64,000 nucleotides of DNA from an uncultured Devosia sp. (GCF_963517015.1 NZ_CAUQDV010000001.1:1928001-1992000); one strand, 5' to 3'; counted from the first letter of the stretch, positions 31,922-41,053 are shown. Made by a program: numbers and translations. Notes: generated from the letters alone by a model not told the origin.

Positions 31922-33530
31922 GCGAGGGCCTCCACTGATAGAGCCATGTTTCGGTCAGTTTGCGGCCAAGGCCCATTACATAGGCCTTGAGCTCGATGCT
32001 GGTGGCATCACCAGTTTCGACATCGAGCACGAGACGCCAGACGTCGTTTGCATCGACTCGGAAAAGCACGGAACTTGTGATGGTTCCGCCTTCCGCCTCC
32101 ACAACGGCTTCCAGTTTCGTCTCATCCGTCATACTTGCGAGCTCGCCCCCCGCAAAATCGATGACGAATTTCTTAAAGTTCTCAACGGCTTCGACGCCTG
32201 ATACGCCGCCGACGCCACTGCGCGTTTCTGTCACATGGGCAATCGGGCTTGCTGAATCGGGATTCAGATCGCCCCAGACCATGCGATAGCTCAACTCGCG
32301 GGAGCTACCCGCGGTTGCCTTTTCCTCCGGAATCCAGAAAGCGGCGATGTTGTCGTCGCCTTCCAGCACCGAGGGAATTTCGATCAGACGCACATGGCCC
32401 TGGCCCCAATCGCCGATCGGTTCGATCCGCAGGGACGGGCGGCGCTCGTAATGGGCGCCTGCATCCTGATATTCTTCGTAGTCGCGGCCACGCTGGTAGA
32501 GACCAAAGGCGCGCGGATTGTTTTCCCAGAAGTAGGAGGTGCCCAGCGTCGCGGCATTGTTGAGCGCGCGCCAGGTGACTTCACCCGCCTCGTTCTGGAT
32601 GAGCAGGCCATTGCTGTCGTGAACCTGCGGACGGTAGTCGTCGAAGCCGGTGCGGTTGGCCTCGGCAAAGAGATACATCGAGGTCAGCGGGGCAATGCCC
32701 AGTTCCTTGACGTCGCCGCGGAAATAGAGCCGGGCGGTGACTTCGAGCGTGGTTTCCTGATGGGCCTCGCCGGCCGGGGTCAGGATGAAGCGATAGGCGC
32801 CTGCAACCGACTGGCTTTCGAGCGCTGCATAAATGGTCAGCGGCGTGCCGAGCTGGGTGGGTTTTTCGACATAGAATTCGGAGAAGCGCGGAAATTCCTC
32901 CGGGCCTTCGATCCAGGAATTCATCAGCAGGCCACGCGCGGAAAGGCCGTAGTTGTTGTTGCGGCCGAGGGCACGGAAATAGCTGGCGCCGAGGAAGGAG
33001 ACGACCTCGTCATACTGGGCCGTGCTGTTCATCGGCGCATTGATGCGGAAGCCCGCGACGCCGGGGAATTCGGCCTTGGCAGCGGCGGCTTCGACCTCAT
33101 CGTCGTGATAGTCGAAATCGGCGGCGCTGAAGCCGATGGAGCGGGCATTGCTGCCGTTGATCTCGTAGACCTGTACCGGCTCGGGGAAGAGCCAGCCCAT
33201 GTGGAAGGCCTGCATGCGGTAGCCCAGATTGTCATCGAGCCACTTGCTGGCGTCGGTGGCATACTGGATCTGGCGATAGGAGTCGTAATCAAGGCTTGCG
33301 AAGGCTTCCGGCAGGTCGCGCGACGGCGGCACGAAGTCCGCGGCAGCGATCTCCTGCATGCGGGCGCTGAAGCTATCGAAATCGAATGGAAATTCGTCGC
33401 CCTGAGCGACGTTCTGTTCAACCTGAGCGAAGGCTTTGGTGGTCAGCGACGTGGTCGCCAGGAGAGATAGAGCCGCCATGCCTTTCAGCATGGAACGGCG
33501 GGTATGCAAACTTGTTGTGTGACGCTTCAA
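31911..33530 (-). CDS. opgG: glucan biosynthesis protein OpgG/OpgD family, Tat-exported
   Basis: This 539-residue periplasmic protein belongs to the OpgG/OpgD family that shapes osmoregulated periplasmic glucans. The N-terminus 'HTRRSMLKGMAALSLLATTS' carries a twin-arginine motif (RRSMLK), indicating Tat export, as known for OpgD. The body shows 'FDFDSFSARMQEIAAADFVP', 'YRQIQYATDASKWLDD', 'GRNNNYGLSARGLLMNSWIE' and 'ALNNAATLGTSYFWENNPRA', typical for the family. It is first in the operon opgG-opgH-opgC. The OpgG/OpgD distinction cannot be settled by eye. Confidence 0.92.
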   Translation of the reverse strand: MKRHTTSLHTRRSMLKGMAALSLLATTSLTTKAFAQVEQNVAQGDEFPFDFDSFSARMQEIAAADFVPPSRDLPEAFASLDYDSYRQIQYATDASKWLDDNLGYRMQAFHMGWLFPEPVQVYEINGSNARSIGFSAADFDYHDDEVEAAAAKAEFPGVAGFRINAPMNSTAQYDEVVSFLGASYFRALGRNNNYGLSARGLLMNSWIEGPEEFPRFSEFYVEKPTQLGTPLTIYAALESQSVAGAYRFILTPAGEAHQETTLEVTARLYFRGDVKELGIAPLTSMYLFAEANRTGFDDYRPQVHDSNGLLIQNEAGEVTWRALNNAATLGTSYFWENNPRAFGLYQRGRDYEEYQDAGAHYERRPSLRIEPIGDWGQGHVRLIEIPSVLEGDDNIAAFWIPEEKATAGSSRELSYRMVWGDLNPDSASPIAHVTETRSGVGGVSGVEAVENFKKFVIDFAGGELASMTDETKLEAVVEAEGGTITSSVLFRVDANDVWRLVLDVETGDATSIELKAYVMGLGRKLTETWLYQWRPSHEA

Positions 33531-33677
33531 CTTGTTGCCCTGTCAGGTCATTACCGGCCATGTTCTTCGGCAAACCCGCAACGCAGAATAGAGGGAATAG
33601 TTGTCGCATAGGCGCTATTCACAAAATGCATAGCTCGGGTTAATCATGAACATCAGGTTACCGACCTGAATTTTTGT

Positions 33678-34130
33678 TCACTTCCGATAAACCTCTGTCG
33701 GATCAAAAAGTGGCGAGAATCCAGCGTCCGTCAAAAAAACTCGCGAATCCGTGATCGAGACCTCGCGATAGAAGCAGGTCTTGCGTCCGGTGTGGCAAGC
33801 GGCGCCGCGCCCGGTCTGGCGGACGGTCATGACCAGGGCGTCCTGGTCGCAATCGGTGCGGAGGCTGACCACTTCCTGCAGTTCGCCCGAGGTTTCGCCC
33901 TTCTTCCAGAGCTTGTTGCGCGAGCGGGACCAGTAGTGGGCAATGCCGGTTTCGAGGGTGAGCGAGAGGGCCTCGGCATTCATATGCGCCAGCATCAACA
34001 CCTCGTTCGAATCAGCTTCGACGGTGACGACTGTCATCAAGCCGTTAGAATCGAATCGCGGAGCAAAGGCGGAACCCTCTTCGAGGTCGTCGTGGGAGAG
34101 GGTGGCGGGATCGGTGAATGTGAGGGTCAT
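33678..34130 (-). CDS. hisI: phosphoribosyl-AMP cyclohydrolase
   Basis: This 150-residue protein carries out the third step of histidine synthesis. It has 'VVTVEADSNEVLMLAHMNAE', 'HYWSRSRNKLWKKGETSGEL', the metal-binding 'RTDCDQDALVMTV' and the Zn cysteines in 'ACHTGRKTCFYRE'. It is the single-function HisI without a HisE domain, the usual alphaproteobacterial form. folE lies 43 nt upstream on the same strand, a pairing common in this order. Confidence 0.95.
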   Translation of the reverse strand: MTLTFTDPATLSHDDLEEGSAFAPRFDSNGLMTVVTVEADSNEVLMLAHMNAEALSLTLETGIAHYWSRSRNKLWKKGETSGELQEVVSLRTDCDQDALVMTVRQTGRGAACHTGRKTCFYREVSITDSRVFLTDAGFSPLFDPTEVYRK

Positions 34131-34173
34131 GGAGCGCTATGTAGCGCTCCAGCGTGGTTTGATCCAGCGGATC

Positions 34174-34791
34174 TCAGCGGCGGATCATGGCGAAGAAGCG
34201 GTCCTGCTCGACGCGATCTTCGGCGAAGACGCCGGTGAAGCGGTGGGTGATGGTCGAGGCGCCATGGGCGCGGACGCCACGCATGGACATGCACATGTGT
34301 TCGGCTTCGAGCATGACGGCGGCGCCGCGTGGGCCAAGGTGCTCGTTGATGGCGTCGATGATCTGCGCGGTGAGGTTTTCCTGGGTCTGCAGGCGGCGCG
34401 CGAAGACATCGACCAGACGCGCGAGCTTGGAGAGGCCGACCACGCCGTCATGGGGCAGATAGGCGATATGTGCCTTGCCCACGAAAGGCACCATGTGGTG
34501 TTCGCAATGGGAGGAGAAGGGAATGTCCTTGACCAGGACGATGTCGTCGTAGCCGCCGACTTCCTTGAAGGTCTTGGAGAGGATTTCGCCGGCATCCTGC
34601 TCGTAGCCGGCAAAGAATTCGCCATAGGCCTTGGCCACGCGGGCAGGGGTTTCGAGCACGCCTTCGCGGGTCGGGTCGTCACCGGCCCAGGCGATCAGCG
34701 TGCGGACGGCGGCTTCGGCCTCTTCGCGGGTGGGACGGACAACAGTGGTGGCTGGCACTGGGGTGCCCTGGAGCTTGGTGCTGGCGTCCAT
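34174..34791 (-). CDS. folE: GTP cyclohydrolase I
   Basis: This 205-residue protein converts GTP to 7,8-dihydroneopterin triphosphate in folate synthesis. Signature segments are 'LVKDIPFSSHCEHHMVPFVG' (zinc His/Cys), 'LSKLARLVDVFARRLQTQEN' and 'EAEHMCMSMRGVRAHGAST' (second zinc cysteine). The ATG at 34791 (MDASTKLQGTP) gives the usual length; an extension to 34923 would enter the divergent promoter region. It is divergent from the NifU-like gene. Confidence 0.95.
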   Translation of the reverse strand: MDASTKLQGTPVPATTVVRPTREEAEAAVRTLIAWAGDDPTREGVLETPARVAKAYGEFFAGYEQDAGEILSKTFKEVGGYDDIVLVKDIPFSSHCEHHMVPFVGKAHIAYLPHDGVVGLSKLARLVDVFARRLQTQENLTAQIIDAINEHLGPRGAAVMLEAEHMCMSMRGVRAHGASTITHRFTGVFAEDRVEQDRFFAMIRR

Positions 34792-34945
34792 GGAATTTCC
34801 TCGAGGCTGACCCGGAGTCCTGAATGAGAAACGCGGCAAGGACGTTTCCAGATCACTGATGCAGACATCGAGCCTGACAGTTTGGCTGCGGCGACCTATA
34901 TAAGGCTGCGTGGCGCGGGCCACAAGAAACAGAATTGTTTGGTTG

Positions 34946-35398
34946 ATGGACCTTAGCGATCTCTATTCCGAGAAAATCCTCGATCTGGCAGGAAATGCCA
35001 TCCAGCCGCCACGGCTGGCGCAAGCCGATGCCAGTGCGCGCAAGGTCAGCCGGGTGTGTGGCTCGGTGATCGAGGTTGACCTCGTGGTGCGCGAGGGGGT
35101 GATCGTGGGCTATGGGCATCACGTGTCGGCCTGCGCGCTGGGACAGACGTCGGCGGCGGTGGTGGCGCGGGAGATCGTGGGGACGCCGGTGGGCGAGTTC
35201 CGCCAGCTGCGCGAGACGATGGTGGCCATGCTCAGGGAGAATGGCGCGCCGCCCGAGGGCAAGTGGAGCGACCTGCGCTATCTGGAGCCGGTGCGGGACT
35301 ACAAGGCGCGGCACCTGTCGACACTGCTGGTGTTTGATGCAGTGGTCGAGGCGCTGGAAAAAGTCGAGTCCGCAGAATCGGTTATGGCGGTTCGTTGA
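34946..35398 (+). CDS. NifU/IscU-like iron-sulfur scaffold protein, third cysteine absent
   Basis: This 150-residue protein matches the NifU N-terminal (IscU) fold: 'DLYSEKILDLAGNAIQPPRL', 'SRVCGSVIEVDLVV' (first Cys) and 'GHHVSACALGQTSAAVVARE' (second Cys). At the place of the third ligand, where IscU has 'HCSVLAEDAI', the sequence is 'RHLSTLLVFDAV', so Cys is replaced by Leu. This variant is frequent in alphaproteobacterial homologues annotated as scaffold proteins; cluster binding is therefore uncertain. The ATG at 34946 was chosen. The stop overlaps the yidD start (ATGA). Confidence 0.82.
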   Translation: MDLSDLYSEKILDLAGNAIQPPRLAQADASARKVSRVCGSVIEVDLVVREGVIVGYGHHVSACALGQTSAAVVAREIVGTPVGEFRQLRETMVAMLRENGAPPEGKWSDLRYLEPVRDYKARHLSTLLVFDAVVEALEKVESAESVMAVR

Positions 35399-35709
35399 TG
35401 GAGCGGGTCATTGCGCTGTTCTGGCGGGTGGTGGATCTGCCGTTCAAGCTGGTCGCCGTGGGGCTGATCACGGTCTATCGATATAGCCTCTCGATGTTCA
35501 TGGGGCGGAATTGCCGGCACCTGCCGAGCTGCTCGGAATATACGCGCGACGCGATCTGGCGCTTCGGCTTCTGGCCGGGCGGCTGGATGGGCGCGGGACG
35601 GGTGTGGCGCTGCCGGCCAGGCGGGAGCCATGGCTACGATCCGGTGCCGGAGGCTGTGCCGGGTGACGGGCGCTGGTTTGCGCCGTGGAGTTATGGGCGC
35701 TGGAAATAA
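35398..35709 (+). CDS. yidD: membrane protein insertion efficiency factor YidD
   Basis: This 103-residue protein has the YidD signature 'MGRNCRHLPSCSEYTRDAIW' with the conserved cysteines and an amphipathic N-terminal helix 'PFKLVAVGLITVYRYSLSM'. It assists YidC-dependent insertion at the inner membrane. The ATG at 35398 overlaps the stop of the NifU-like gene by one base, so translation is coupled. It is not near rnpA/yidC here, as is usual in many Rhizobiales. Confidence 0.93.
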   Translation: MERVIALFWRVVDLPFKLVAVGLITVYRYSLSMFMGRNCRHLPSCSEYTRDAIWRFGFWPGGWMGAGRVWRCRPGGSHGYDPVPEAVPGDGRWFAPWSYGRWK

Positions 35710-35779
35710 TGGGAAACCGTGCTAGACAGGCGCGCTCGCTGCGATTTTGCGGCGGCTATCCCATTTCTGGAGACCTACA

Positions 35780-37741
35780 ATGACGATCAAGGTGACGTTC
35801 CCCGACGGTGCAGCTCGCGACTATGCGCGTGGCACCACCGGGACCACCGTGGTCGAAGGCATCTCCAAGAGCCTGGCCAAGAAGACGGTGGCGATGCGCT
35901 GGAATGGCGCGCTGGCCGATCTGAGCGACGAACTCAACGAAGACGGCCGGATCGAATTCGTGACGCGCGATTCCGGGTCAAAGGATGTGCTGGAGCTGAT
36001 CCGGCATGATGCGGCACATGTGCTGGCCGAAGCGGTGCAAGAGCTGTGGCCGGCGACGCAGGTGACGATCGGGCCGGTGATCGAGAACGGCTTCTATTAC
36101 GACTTCAAGCGCGACGAGCCGTTCTCGGAAGAGGATTTTCCGGCCATCGAGAAGAAGATGGCCGAGATCATCGACCGGGGTGCGGCCTTCACCAAGGAAA
36201 TCTGGACGCGCGACCAGGCCAAGGAATTCTTCCGGGCGCGCGGCGAGAATTTCAAGGTGGAACTGGTCGATGCCATTCCGGCCGACCAGTCGCTCAAGAT
36301 GTACAAGCAAGGTCAGTGGATCGATCTCTGCCGTGGGCCGCATATGCGCACTGTCAAGGACGTCGGTATGGCCTTCAAACTGACCAAGGTGGCGGGCGCC
36401 TATTGGCGTGGCGACAGCAACAATCCGATGCTGAGCCGCATCTATGGCACGGCCTTTGCGAGCAAGGACGAGCTGGACGCCTATCTGCACATGGTGGAAG
36501 AGGCGGAAAAGCGCGACCATCGCAAGATCGGCCGCGAGATGGACCTGTTCCACATGCAGGAGGAAGCGCCGGGGCAGGTGTTCTGGCATCCCAAGGGCTG
36601 GAGCATCTATGTCGCGCTGCAGGACTATATGCGCCGCAAGCAGCGCGCGGACGGCTATGTCGAGGTGAACACCCCCCAGGTCGTCAGCCGCAAGCTCTGG
36701 GAGGCCTCCGGCCACTGGGATAATTACCAGGAGAACATGTTCATCGTCGAAGTGGACGAGGAGCATGCCAAGACCAAGACGATCAATGCGCTGAAGCCGA
36801 TGAACTGCCCGTGCCACGTGCAGGTGTTCAACCACGGCCTCAAGTCGTATCGCGACCTGCCTTTGCGCATGGCCGAATTTGGCTCCTGCAACCGCTACGA
36901 GCCCTCGGGCGCGCTGCACGGGATCATGCGCGTGCGTGGATTCACCCAGGACGACGCGCATATCTTCTGCACAGAAGAGCAGATCGAGGCCGAAACGAAG
37001 AAATTCATCGACCTGCTGGCGAGCGTTTATGAAGATCTCGGCTTTACCGCGTGGCGCATCAAGCTCTCGACGCGTCCGGAGAAGCGCATCGGTTCGGAAG
37101 AAAGCTGGGATCGGGCAGAGGCCGCGCTTGGCAATGCCTGCAAGGCGGCAGGCTATGATTTCACCATCTTCCCCGGCGAAGGCGCCTTCTATGGTCCCAA
37201 GCTCGAATTCGTGCTGACCGATGCCATCGGCCGTGACTGGCAGTGCGGCACGCTCCAGGTGGATCCGAACCTGCCTGAGCGGCTGGACGCGGAATATGTG
37301 GGTGACGACGGCGCCAAGCACCGCCCGATCATGCTGCACCGCGCGGTTCTGGGCAGCTTCGAGCGGTTCATTGGCATGTTGATCGAAAACAGCGCCGGCA
37401 AGCTGCCGATGTGGCTGGCGCCGACCCAGGTCGTGGTGGCCACGATCGTTTCGGAAGCGGATGACTATGCCGAAAAGCTGGTGAACCAGCTCAAGGCCGC
37501 CGGCATTCGCGCCGAGCTCGACACGCGCAACCAGAAGATCAACTACAAGGTGCGCGAGCATTCGGTGGGCAAGGTGCCGCTGATGTTCGTGGTGGGCAAG
37601 CGCGAGGCCGAGGAGAGCACTATTTCGGTGCGCCGTCTCGGCAGCGAAGGGCAGAAGATCGAGACCTCGATGGACGCGATCGTCGCCCTGATGGCCGAAG
37701 CGACCCCGCCGGACCTCAAGGGCGCAAAGGCTGTTGCCTGA
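35780..37741 (+). CDS. thrS: threonine--tRNA ligase
   Basis: This 653-residue class II synthetase has the N-terminal TGS domain ('MTIKVTFPDGAARDYARG'), the editing domain with 'RHDAAHVLAEAVQELWP', the catalytic core with 'MNCPCHVQVF' (zinc Cys) and 'LPLRMAEFGSCNRYEPSGAL' (motif 2), 'GEGAFYGPKLEFVLTDAIGR' and 'HRAVLGSFERFIGMLIE' (motif 3), and the anticodon-binding domain. The ATG at 35780 gives the standard length. A small hypothetical gene overlaps its stop codon. Confidence 0.97.
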   Translation: MTIKVTFPDGAARDYARGTTGTTVVEGISKSLAKKTVAMRWNGALADLSDELNEDGRIEFVTRDSGSKDVLELIRHDAAHVLAEAVQELWPATQVTIGPVIENGFYYDFKRDEPFSEEDFPAIEKKMAEIIDRGAAFTKEIWTRDQAKEFFRARGENFKVELVDAIPADQSLKMYKQGQWIDLCRGPHMRTVKDVGMAFKLTKVAGAYWRGDSNNPMLSRIYGTAFASKDELDAYLHMVEEAEKRDHRKIGREMDLFHMQEEAPGQVFWHPKGWSIYVALQDYMRRKQRADGYVEVNTPQVVSRKLWEASGHWDNYQENMFIVEVDEEHAKTKTINALKPMNCPCHVQVFNHGLKSYRDLPLRMAEFGSCNRYEPSGALHGIMRVRGFTQDDAHIFCTEEQIEAETKKFIDLLASVYEDLGFTAWRIKLSTRPEKRIGSEESWDRAEAALGNACKAAGYDFTIFPGEGAFYGPKLEFVLTDAIGRDWQCGTLQVDPNLPERLDAEYVGDDGAKHRPIMLHRAVLGSFERFIGMLIENSAGKLPMWLAPTQVVVATIVSEADDYAEKLVNQLKAAGIRAELDTRNQKINYKVREHSVGKVPLMFVVGKREAEESTISVRRLGSEGQKIETSMDAIVALMAEATPPDLKGAKAVA

Positions 37742-37971
37742 TGCCGCTTCGTCCGTCCAACCGCGAGATCAAGGCGCTGACGCATCTCGGTGAAGAGAAT
37801 GCGCTGGGACCCGATGACTTCAAGGATATCGGCGAGAAAGTGTTCGCCGGCATGCTCAAGAAGGGCTGGGTGGTCGAAGCGGAAGGGCTGCCAGGCAAGT
37901 ATCGCGCAACGATCAAGGGTCTCACCATTCATGAGGGTGAGATCATCTTCGCCGGTCGCTTGAGGAAGTAA
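37741..37971 (+). CDS. small hypothetical protein coupled to thrS
   Basis: This 76-residue protein (MPLRPSNREIKALTHLGEEN ...) starts with an ATG that overlaps the thrS stop TGA by one base. The pattern 'FKDIGEKVFAGMLKKGWVVE', 'GKYRATIKGLTIHEGEII' suggests a compact winged-helix-like fold (helix-helix-strand-wing), but I cannot name a family. Coupling to thrS may be only positional. Confidence 0.65.
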   Translation: MPLRPSNREIKALTHLGEENALGPDDFKDIGEKVFAGMLKKGWVVEAEGLPGKYRATIKGLTIHEGEIIFAGRLRK

Positions 37972-37983
37972 ACTCCTTTTTGC

Positions 37984-38103
37984 GTACCCCCTCCTAACCT
38001 CCCCCTGAAAAGGGGGAGGGACCGAGCGGTGGATGGGCGAGATCGTCGGTTGAACTGGATCAGTCCCTCCCCCTTATCAGGGGGAGGATAGGTGGGGGTA
38101 TCC
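37984..38103. repeat. repeat C, inverted pair 2
   Basis: The left unit GTACCCCCTCCTAACCTCCC, CCTGAAAAGGGGGAGGGACC (37984-38022) and the inverted right unit AGTCCCTCCCCCTTATCAGG, GGGAGGATAGGTGGGGGTA (38062-38103). It fills the gap between the thrS-linked gene and arfB, ending 9 nt before the arfB ATG. Confidence 0.85.
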
Positions 38104-38111
38104 TCTGAGAA

Positions 38112-38543
38112 ATGGCTGATCCCATCGTCATCACCCGCTCCATTTCCATCGATCCGGGCGAGATCGAGGAGACGTTCGTGCGCGCGTCCGGGCCGGGCGG
38201 GCAGAATGTGAACAAGGTGTCGAGCGCGGTGCAGCTGCGGTTCGACCTCGCCAATTCCCCCAATATTCCAGAAGCGATGAAGCGGCGCGTGTCGGTGCTG
38301 GCCGGCAAGCGGCTGACCAAGGATGGCGTCATCGTCATCATCGCCAATTCGCACAGGGATCAGCCGATGAACCGAGCCGATGCGCTCGAGCGGCTGGTGG
38401 GGCTGCTGGTGGCGGGCTCGCATGTGCCCAAGGCACGGGTGGCGACACGGCCGACGCTGGCGAGCAAGCGGCGGCGGCTGGAGGGCAAGTCGGTTCGGTC
38501 CGAGGTCAAGCGGATGCGGGGCAGCCCGAAGGATTCCGAATAA
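38112..38543 (+). CDS. arfB: alternative ribosome-rescue factor ArfB (peptidyl-tRNA hydrolase)
   Basis: This 143-residue protein has the release-factor GGQ loop 'VRASGPGGQNVNKVSSAVQL' and the basic C-terminal tail 'KRRRLEGKSVRSEVKRMRG' that enters the mRNA channel of stalled ribosomes. It lacks the codon-recognition domain of RF1/RF2, which identifies ArfB (YaeJ). The ATG follows repeat C closely, so the promoter or RBS may be partly supplied by the repeat. Confidence 0.93.
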   Translation: MADPIVITRSISIDPGEIEETFVRASGPGGQNVNKVSSAVQLRFDLANSPNIPEAMKRRVSVLAGKRLTKDGVIVIIANSHRDQPMNRADALERLVGLLVAGSHVPKARVATRPTLASKRRRLEGKSVRSEVKRMRGSPKDSE

Positions 38544-38610
38544 GCCGATATGGCGCCGTCAGAATTTGCGTGTAGAAGTGTCGCGAGCGCAGCTTTGGCG
38601 TGAGGGCATA

Positions 38611-39609
38611 TTGAAGATCTTTGTTACCGGTACAGCCGGATTTATTGGCTTTCATCTGGCAAAGCGCCTGCTGGCGGATGGGCATGAGGTCACCGGATTT
38701 GACGGGATGACCAATTACTACGATCCGGCGCTGAAGCGGGCACGACTGGCGCTGCTGGAGCAGCCGGGATTTACCCAGATCGAGGGCATGCTGGAGGACG
38801 CGGCGGCGCTGGAGGCGGCGGTGGCCCAGAGCGAGGCCGAGGTGGTGGTGCATCTGGCGGCCCAGGCGGGCGTTCGTTATTCGCTGGAGGCGCCAGGGAG
38901 CTATATCCAGTCCAATGTGGTGGGAACGGGGAACCTGCTCGAAGCGCTGCGCATGCAAAAGCCAAAGCATTTCATCTTTGCCTCGACCAGCTCGGTCTAT
39001 GGCGGCAATGTGAAGTTTCCCTTTGCCGAGACCGATCGCGCCGATGGCCCGGTTTCGCTCTATGCCGCGACCAAAAAGTCGGGCGAGGCGATGGTGCATT
39101 CCTATGCTCATCTGTTCGGTATTGCCGCGACCTGCGTGCGTTTCTTTACGGTCTATGGGCCGTGGAGCCGGCCGGACATGGCGCCGATCAAGTTCCTGTC
39201 CGCCATGCTGGAAGGCAAAGAGATCGACGTCTATGGCTTTGGCAAGATGCGGCGGGATTTCACCTATGTGGACGATCTGGTCGCCTCGATCACGGCGCTG
39301 ATGGAGCGGGTGCCGGAGATGGGCAAACCGGTCGAGCAGGACAGTCTTTCGGCGGTGGCGCCGTTCCGGGTGGTCAATATTGCCGGTGGCAAGCCAACGG
39401 AGTTGATGGATTTCATCCGCACGCTGGAAAGCGCGGCTGGCGTCGAGGCCAAGCTCAACATGCTGCCGATGCAACCGGGCGATGTGGTGGCGACGGAATC
39501 GGACACGCGGCTGTTGCAGGCGCTGATCGGCGCGGTGCCCGAGACGCCGGTGAGCGAAGGCGTGGGGCAGTTCGTGGCCTGGTACAAGAACCATTATGGA
39601 TACAATTGA
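38611..39609 (+). CDS. NAD-dependent sugar epimerase (UDP-glucuronate 4-epimerase type)
   Basis: Using a TTG at 38611 with GAGG 5 nt upstream, the 332-residue product opens (M)KIFVTGTAGFIGFHLAKRLL. It contains 'HLAAQAGVRYSLEAPGSYIQ', 'FASTSSVYGGNVKFPF', the catalytic 'YAATKKSGEAMVH' (YxxxK) and 'RFFTVYGPWSRPDMAPIKF', the pattern of UDP-glucuronate epimerases that supply UDP-galacturonate for surface polysaccharide. Its last 14 nt overlap the phosphomannomutase gene, making a two-gene nucleotide-sugar operon. GTG or ATG starts are absent near the N-terminus. Confidence 0.85.
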   Translation: MKIFVTGTAGFIGFHLAKRLLADGHEVTGFDGMTNYYDPALKRARLALLEQPGFTQIEGMLEDAAALEAAVAQSEAEVVVHLAAQAGVRYSLEAPGSYIQSNVVGTGNLLEALRMQKPKHFIFASTSSVYGGNVKFPFAETDRADGPVSLYAATKKSGEAMVHSYAHLFGIAATCVRFFTVYGPWSRPDMAPIKFLSAMLEGKEIDVYGFGKMRRDFTYVDDLVASITALMERVPEMGKPVEQDSLSAVAPFRVVNIAGGKPTELMDFIRTLESAAGVEAKLNMLPMQPGDVVATESDTRLLQALIGAVPETPVSEGVGQFVAWYKNHYGYN

Positions 39610-41020
39610 GCGGAGAGCCGGTGTGAGCAGCCTCAAATTCGGGACCAGCGGATTGCGTGGCCTTGCCGTCGAGCTGGAAGGGCAAGCAGCGCGTCGCTAT
39701 ACGGCGGCTTTCCTGCGGCACCTGGCAGAGCTTGGTCAGGACAAGGGCGGCAAGGTCTATCTCGGGCAGGATTTCCGCCCTTCGAGCCCGGCCATCGTGG
39801 CGGATTGCGCTGCGGCGGTGATCGCGGCGGGGCTGGAGCCGGTTGATTGCGGAACCTTGCCGACCCCGGCGCTGGCGCTGCAAGCGATGGCGGCGGGTTG
39901 TGCCGCGATCATGGTGACGGGCAGCCATATTCCGGCGGATCGCAACGGGCTCAAGTTTTACGTGCCGGGTGGCGAGATCAGCAAGGCCGATGAGGCCGGG
40001 ATTGTTGCGGCTCTGCGGGACGAGGACGTCCCGGCGCTGGATCGCGCGGTGGCCGATGAGGCCGTGACGGCGACCGAGCGTTATTTCGAACGCTTTGCGA
40101 CGCTGTTGTCGGAGCAGGCTTTCGCCGGGCTGCGGATCGGGGTGTTCGAGCATTCGACTGTGGCGCGGGATTTGCTGACGCGGATCTTGCAGCATTACGG
40201 GGCCGAGACGGTCAGCCTGGGGCGGATCGAGGGTTTCGTGCCGATCGATACCGAGGCTTTTGGCGATGCGGTGTTTGCGCCGCTCGAGGGCTGGATTGTC
40301 GAGCATGGGCTCGATGCCGTGGTGTCGGCGGATGGCGATGGTGACCGGCCGCTGCTGATGGATGGTGCGGGTGAATTCGTGCGCGGGGACGTGCTGGGTT
40401 TGCTGACGGCGCGCTATCTGGGGGCGCGCGTGGTGGTGACGCCGGTGACGTCCAATTCGGCGATCGAACGCACGGGATCCTTTGTCGAGGTGGTGCGGAC
40501 GCGGGTCGGCTCACCCTATGTGGTGGCCGGCATGGAGACCGCAAAGGGTTCGACCGTGGGCTTCGAGGCCAATGGCGGTACGTTCGTAGGCAATGGTGTG
40601 AGCGCGGCCGGCAAGGCGCTTCCCGCTCTGCCGACGCGCGATGCTGTGTTGCCGGTGCTGTGTGTTCTCGCGCTGGCAGCGGGCAAGGGCATGCCGGTGG
40701 CGGAGCTGGTGCGCATGCTGCCGCTGCAGCATGCGCTGGCCGACCGGCTGCAGGATGTGCCGGGCGAGCGGAGCGGCGCCTTCCTCAAGCGGCTGGTCGA
40801 GGACGAGGCCTATGCGCAGGCGCTGTTTGCGCCGCATGGGATAGCGAGCCTGTCGACGGTGGATGGCCTGCAGTTCCGGACGACGTCCGGCGACATGGTG
40901 CATTTCCGGGCATCGGGCAATGCGCCCGAGCTGCGGTGCTATGTCGAGGGGAGCACGCCCGAGGTGGCGCGGGAGCTGCTGGCTTGGGGGATGAGTGTGG
41001 CGGCGAAAGAGGTCGCCTAG
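39596..41020 (+). CDS. phosphomannomutase/phosphoglucomutase family protein
   Basis: This 474-residue alpha-D-phosphohexomutase has the phosphoserine loop 'VTGSHIPADRNGLKFY', the metal loop 'SADGDGDRPLLMDG', the sugar-specificity loop 'GFEANGGTF' and the phosphate loop 'VHFRASGNAPELRCY'. The order and spacing match bacterial PMM/PGM enzymes. The active loop reads TGSHIP rather than TASHNP, a variant seen in rhizobial phosphomannomutases (NoeK type). It would supply mannose 1-phosphate for GDP-mannose, the precursor of the GDP-fucose made by gmd/fcl at 58-60 kb. A terminator follows. Confidence 0.88.
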   Translation: MDTIERRAGVSSLKFGTSGLRGLAVELEGQAARRYTAAFLRHLAELGQDKGGKVYLGQDFRPSSPAIVADCAAAVIAAGLEPVDCGTLPTPALALQAMAAGCAAIMVTGSHIPADRNGLKFYVPGGEISKADEAGIVAALRDEDVPALDRAVADEAVTATERYFERFATLLSEQAFAGLRIGVFEHSTVARDLLTRILQHYGAETVSLGRIEGFVPIDTEAFGDAVFAPLEGWIVEHGLDAVVSADGDGDRPLLMDGAGEFVRGDVLGLLTARYLGARVVVTPVTSNSAIERTGSFVEVVRTRVGSPYVVAGMETAKGSTVGFEANGGTFVGNGVSAAGKALPALPTRDAVLPVLCVLALAAGKGMPVAELVRMLPLQHALADRLQDVPGERSGAFLKRLVEDEAYAQALFAPHGIASLSTVDGLQFRTTSGDMVHFRASGNAPELRCYVEGSTPEVARELLAWGMSVAAKEVA

Positions 41021-41023
41021 AAG

Positions 41024-41049
41024 AAGGGCCGCTTTGCAGCGGCCCTTTT
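41024..41049 (+). terminator. Rho-independent terminator after the phosphomannomutase gene
   Basis: AAGGGCCGCT/TTGC/AGCGGCCCTTTTC, ending 5 nt before the stop of the convergent gene at 41054. Confidence 0.85.
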
Positions 41050-41053
41050 CGTT

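Noticed and set aside
33635..33665. Hairpin TCAGGT/ACCTGA as a terminator for hisI
   Set aside because: The T run lies on the plus strand, but hisI is transcribed on the minus strand and no plus-strand gene ends there.
35978..37561. 527-residue minus-strand open frame
   Set aside because: Antisense shadow of thrS.
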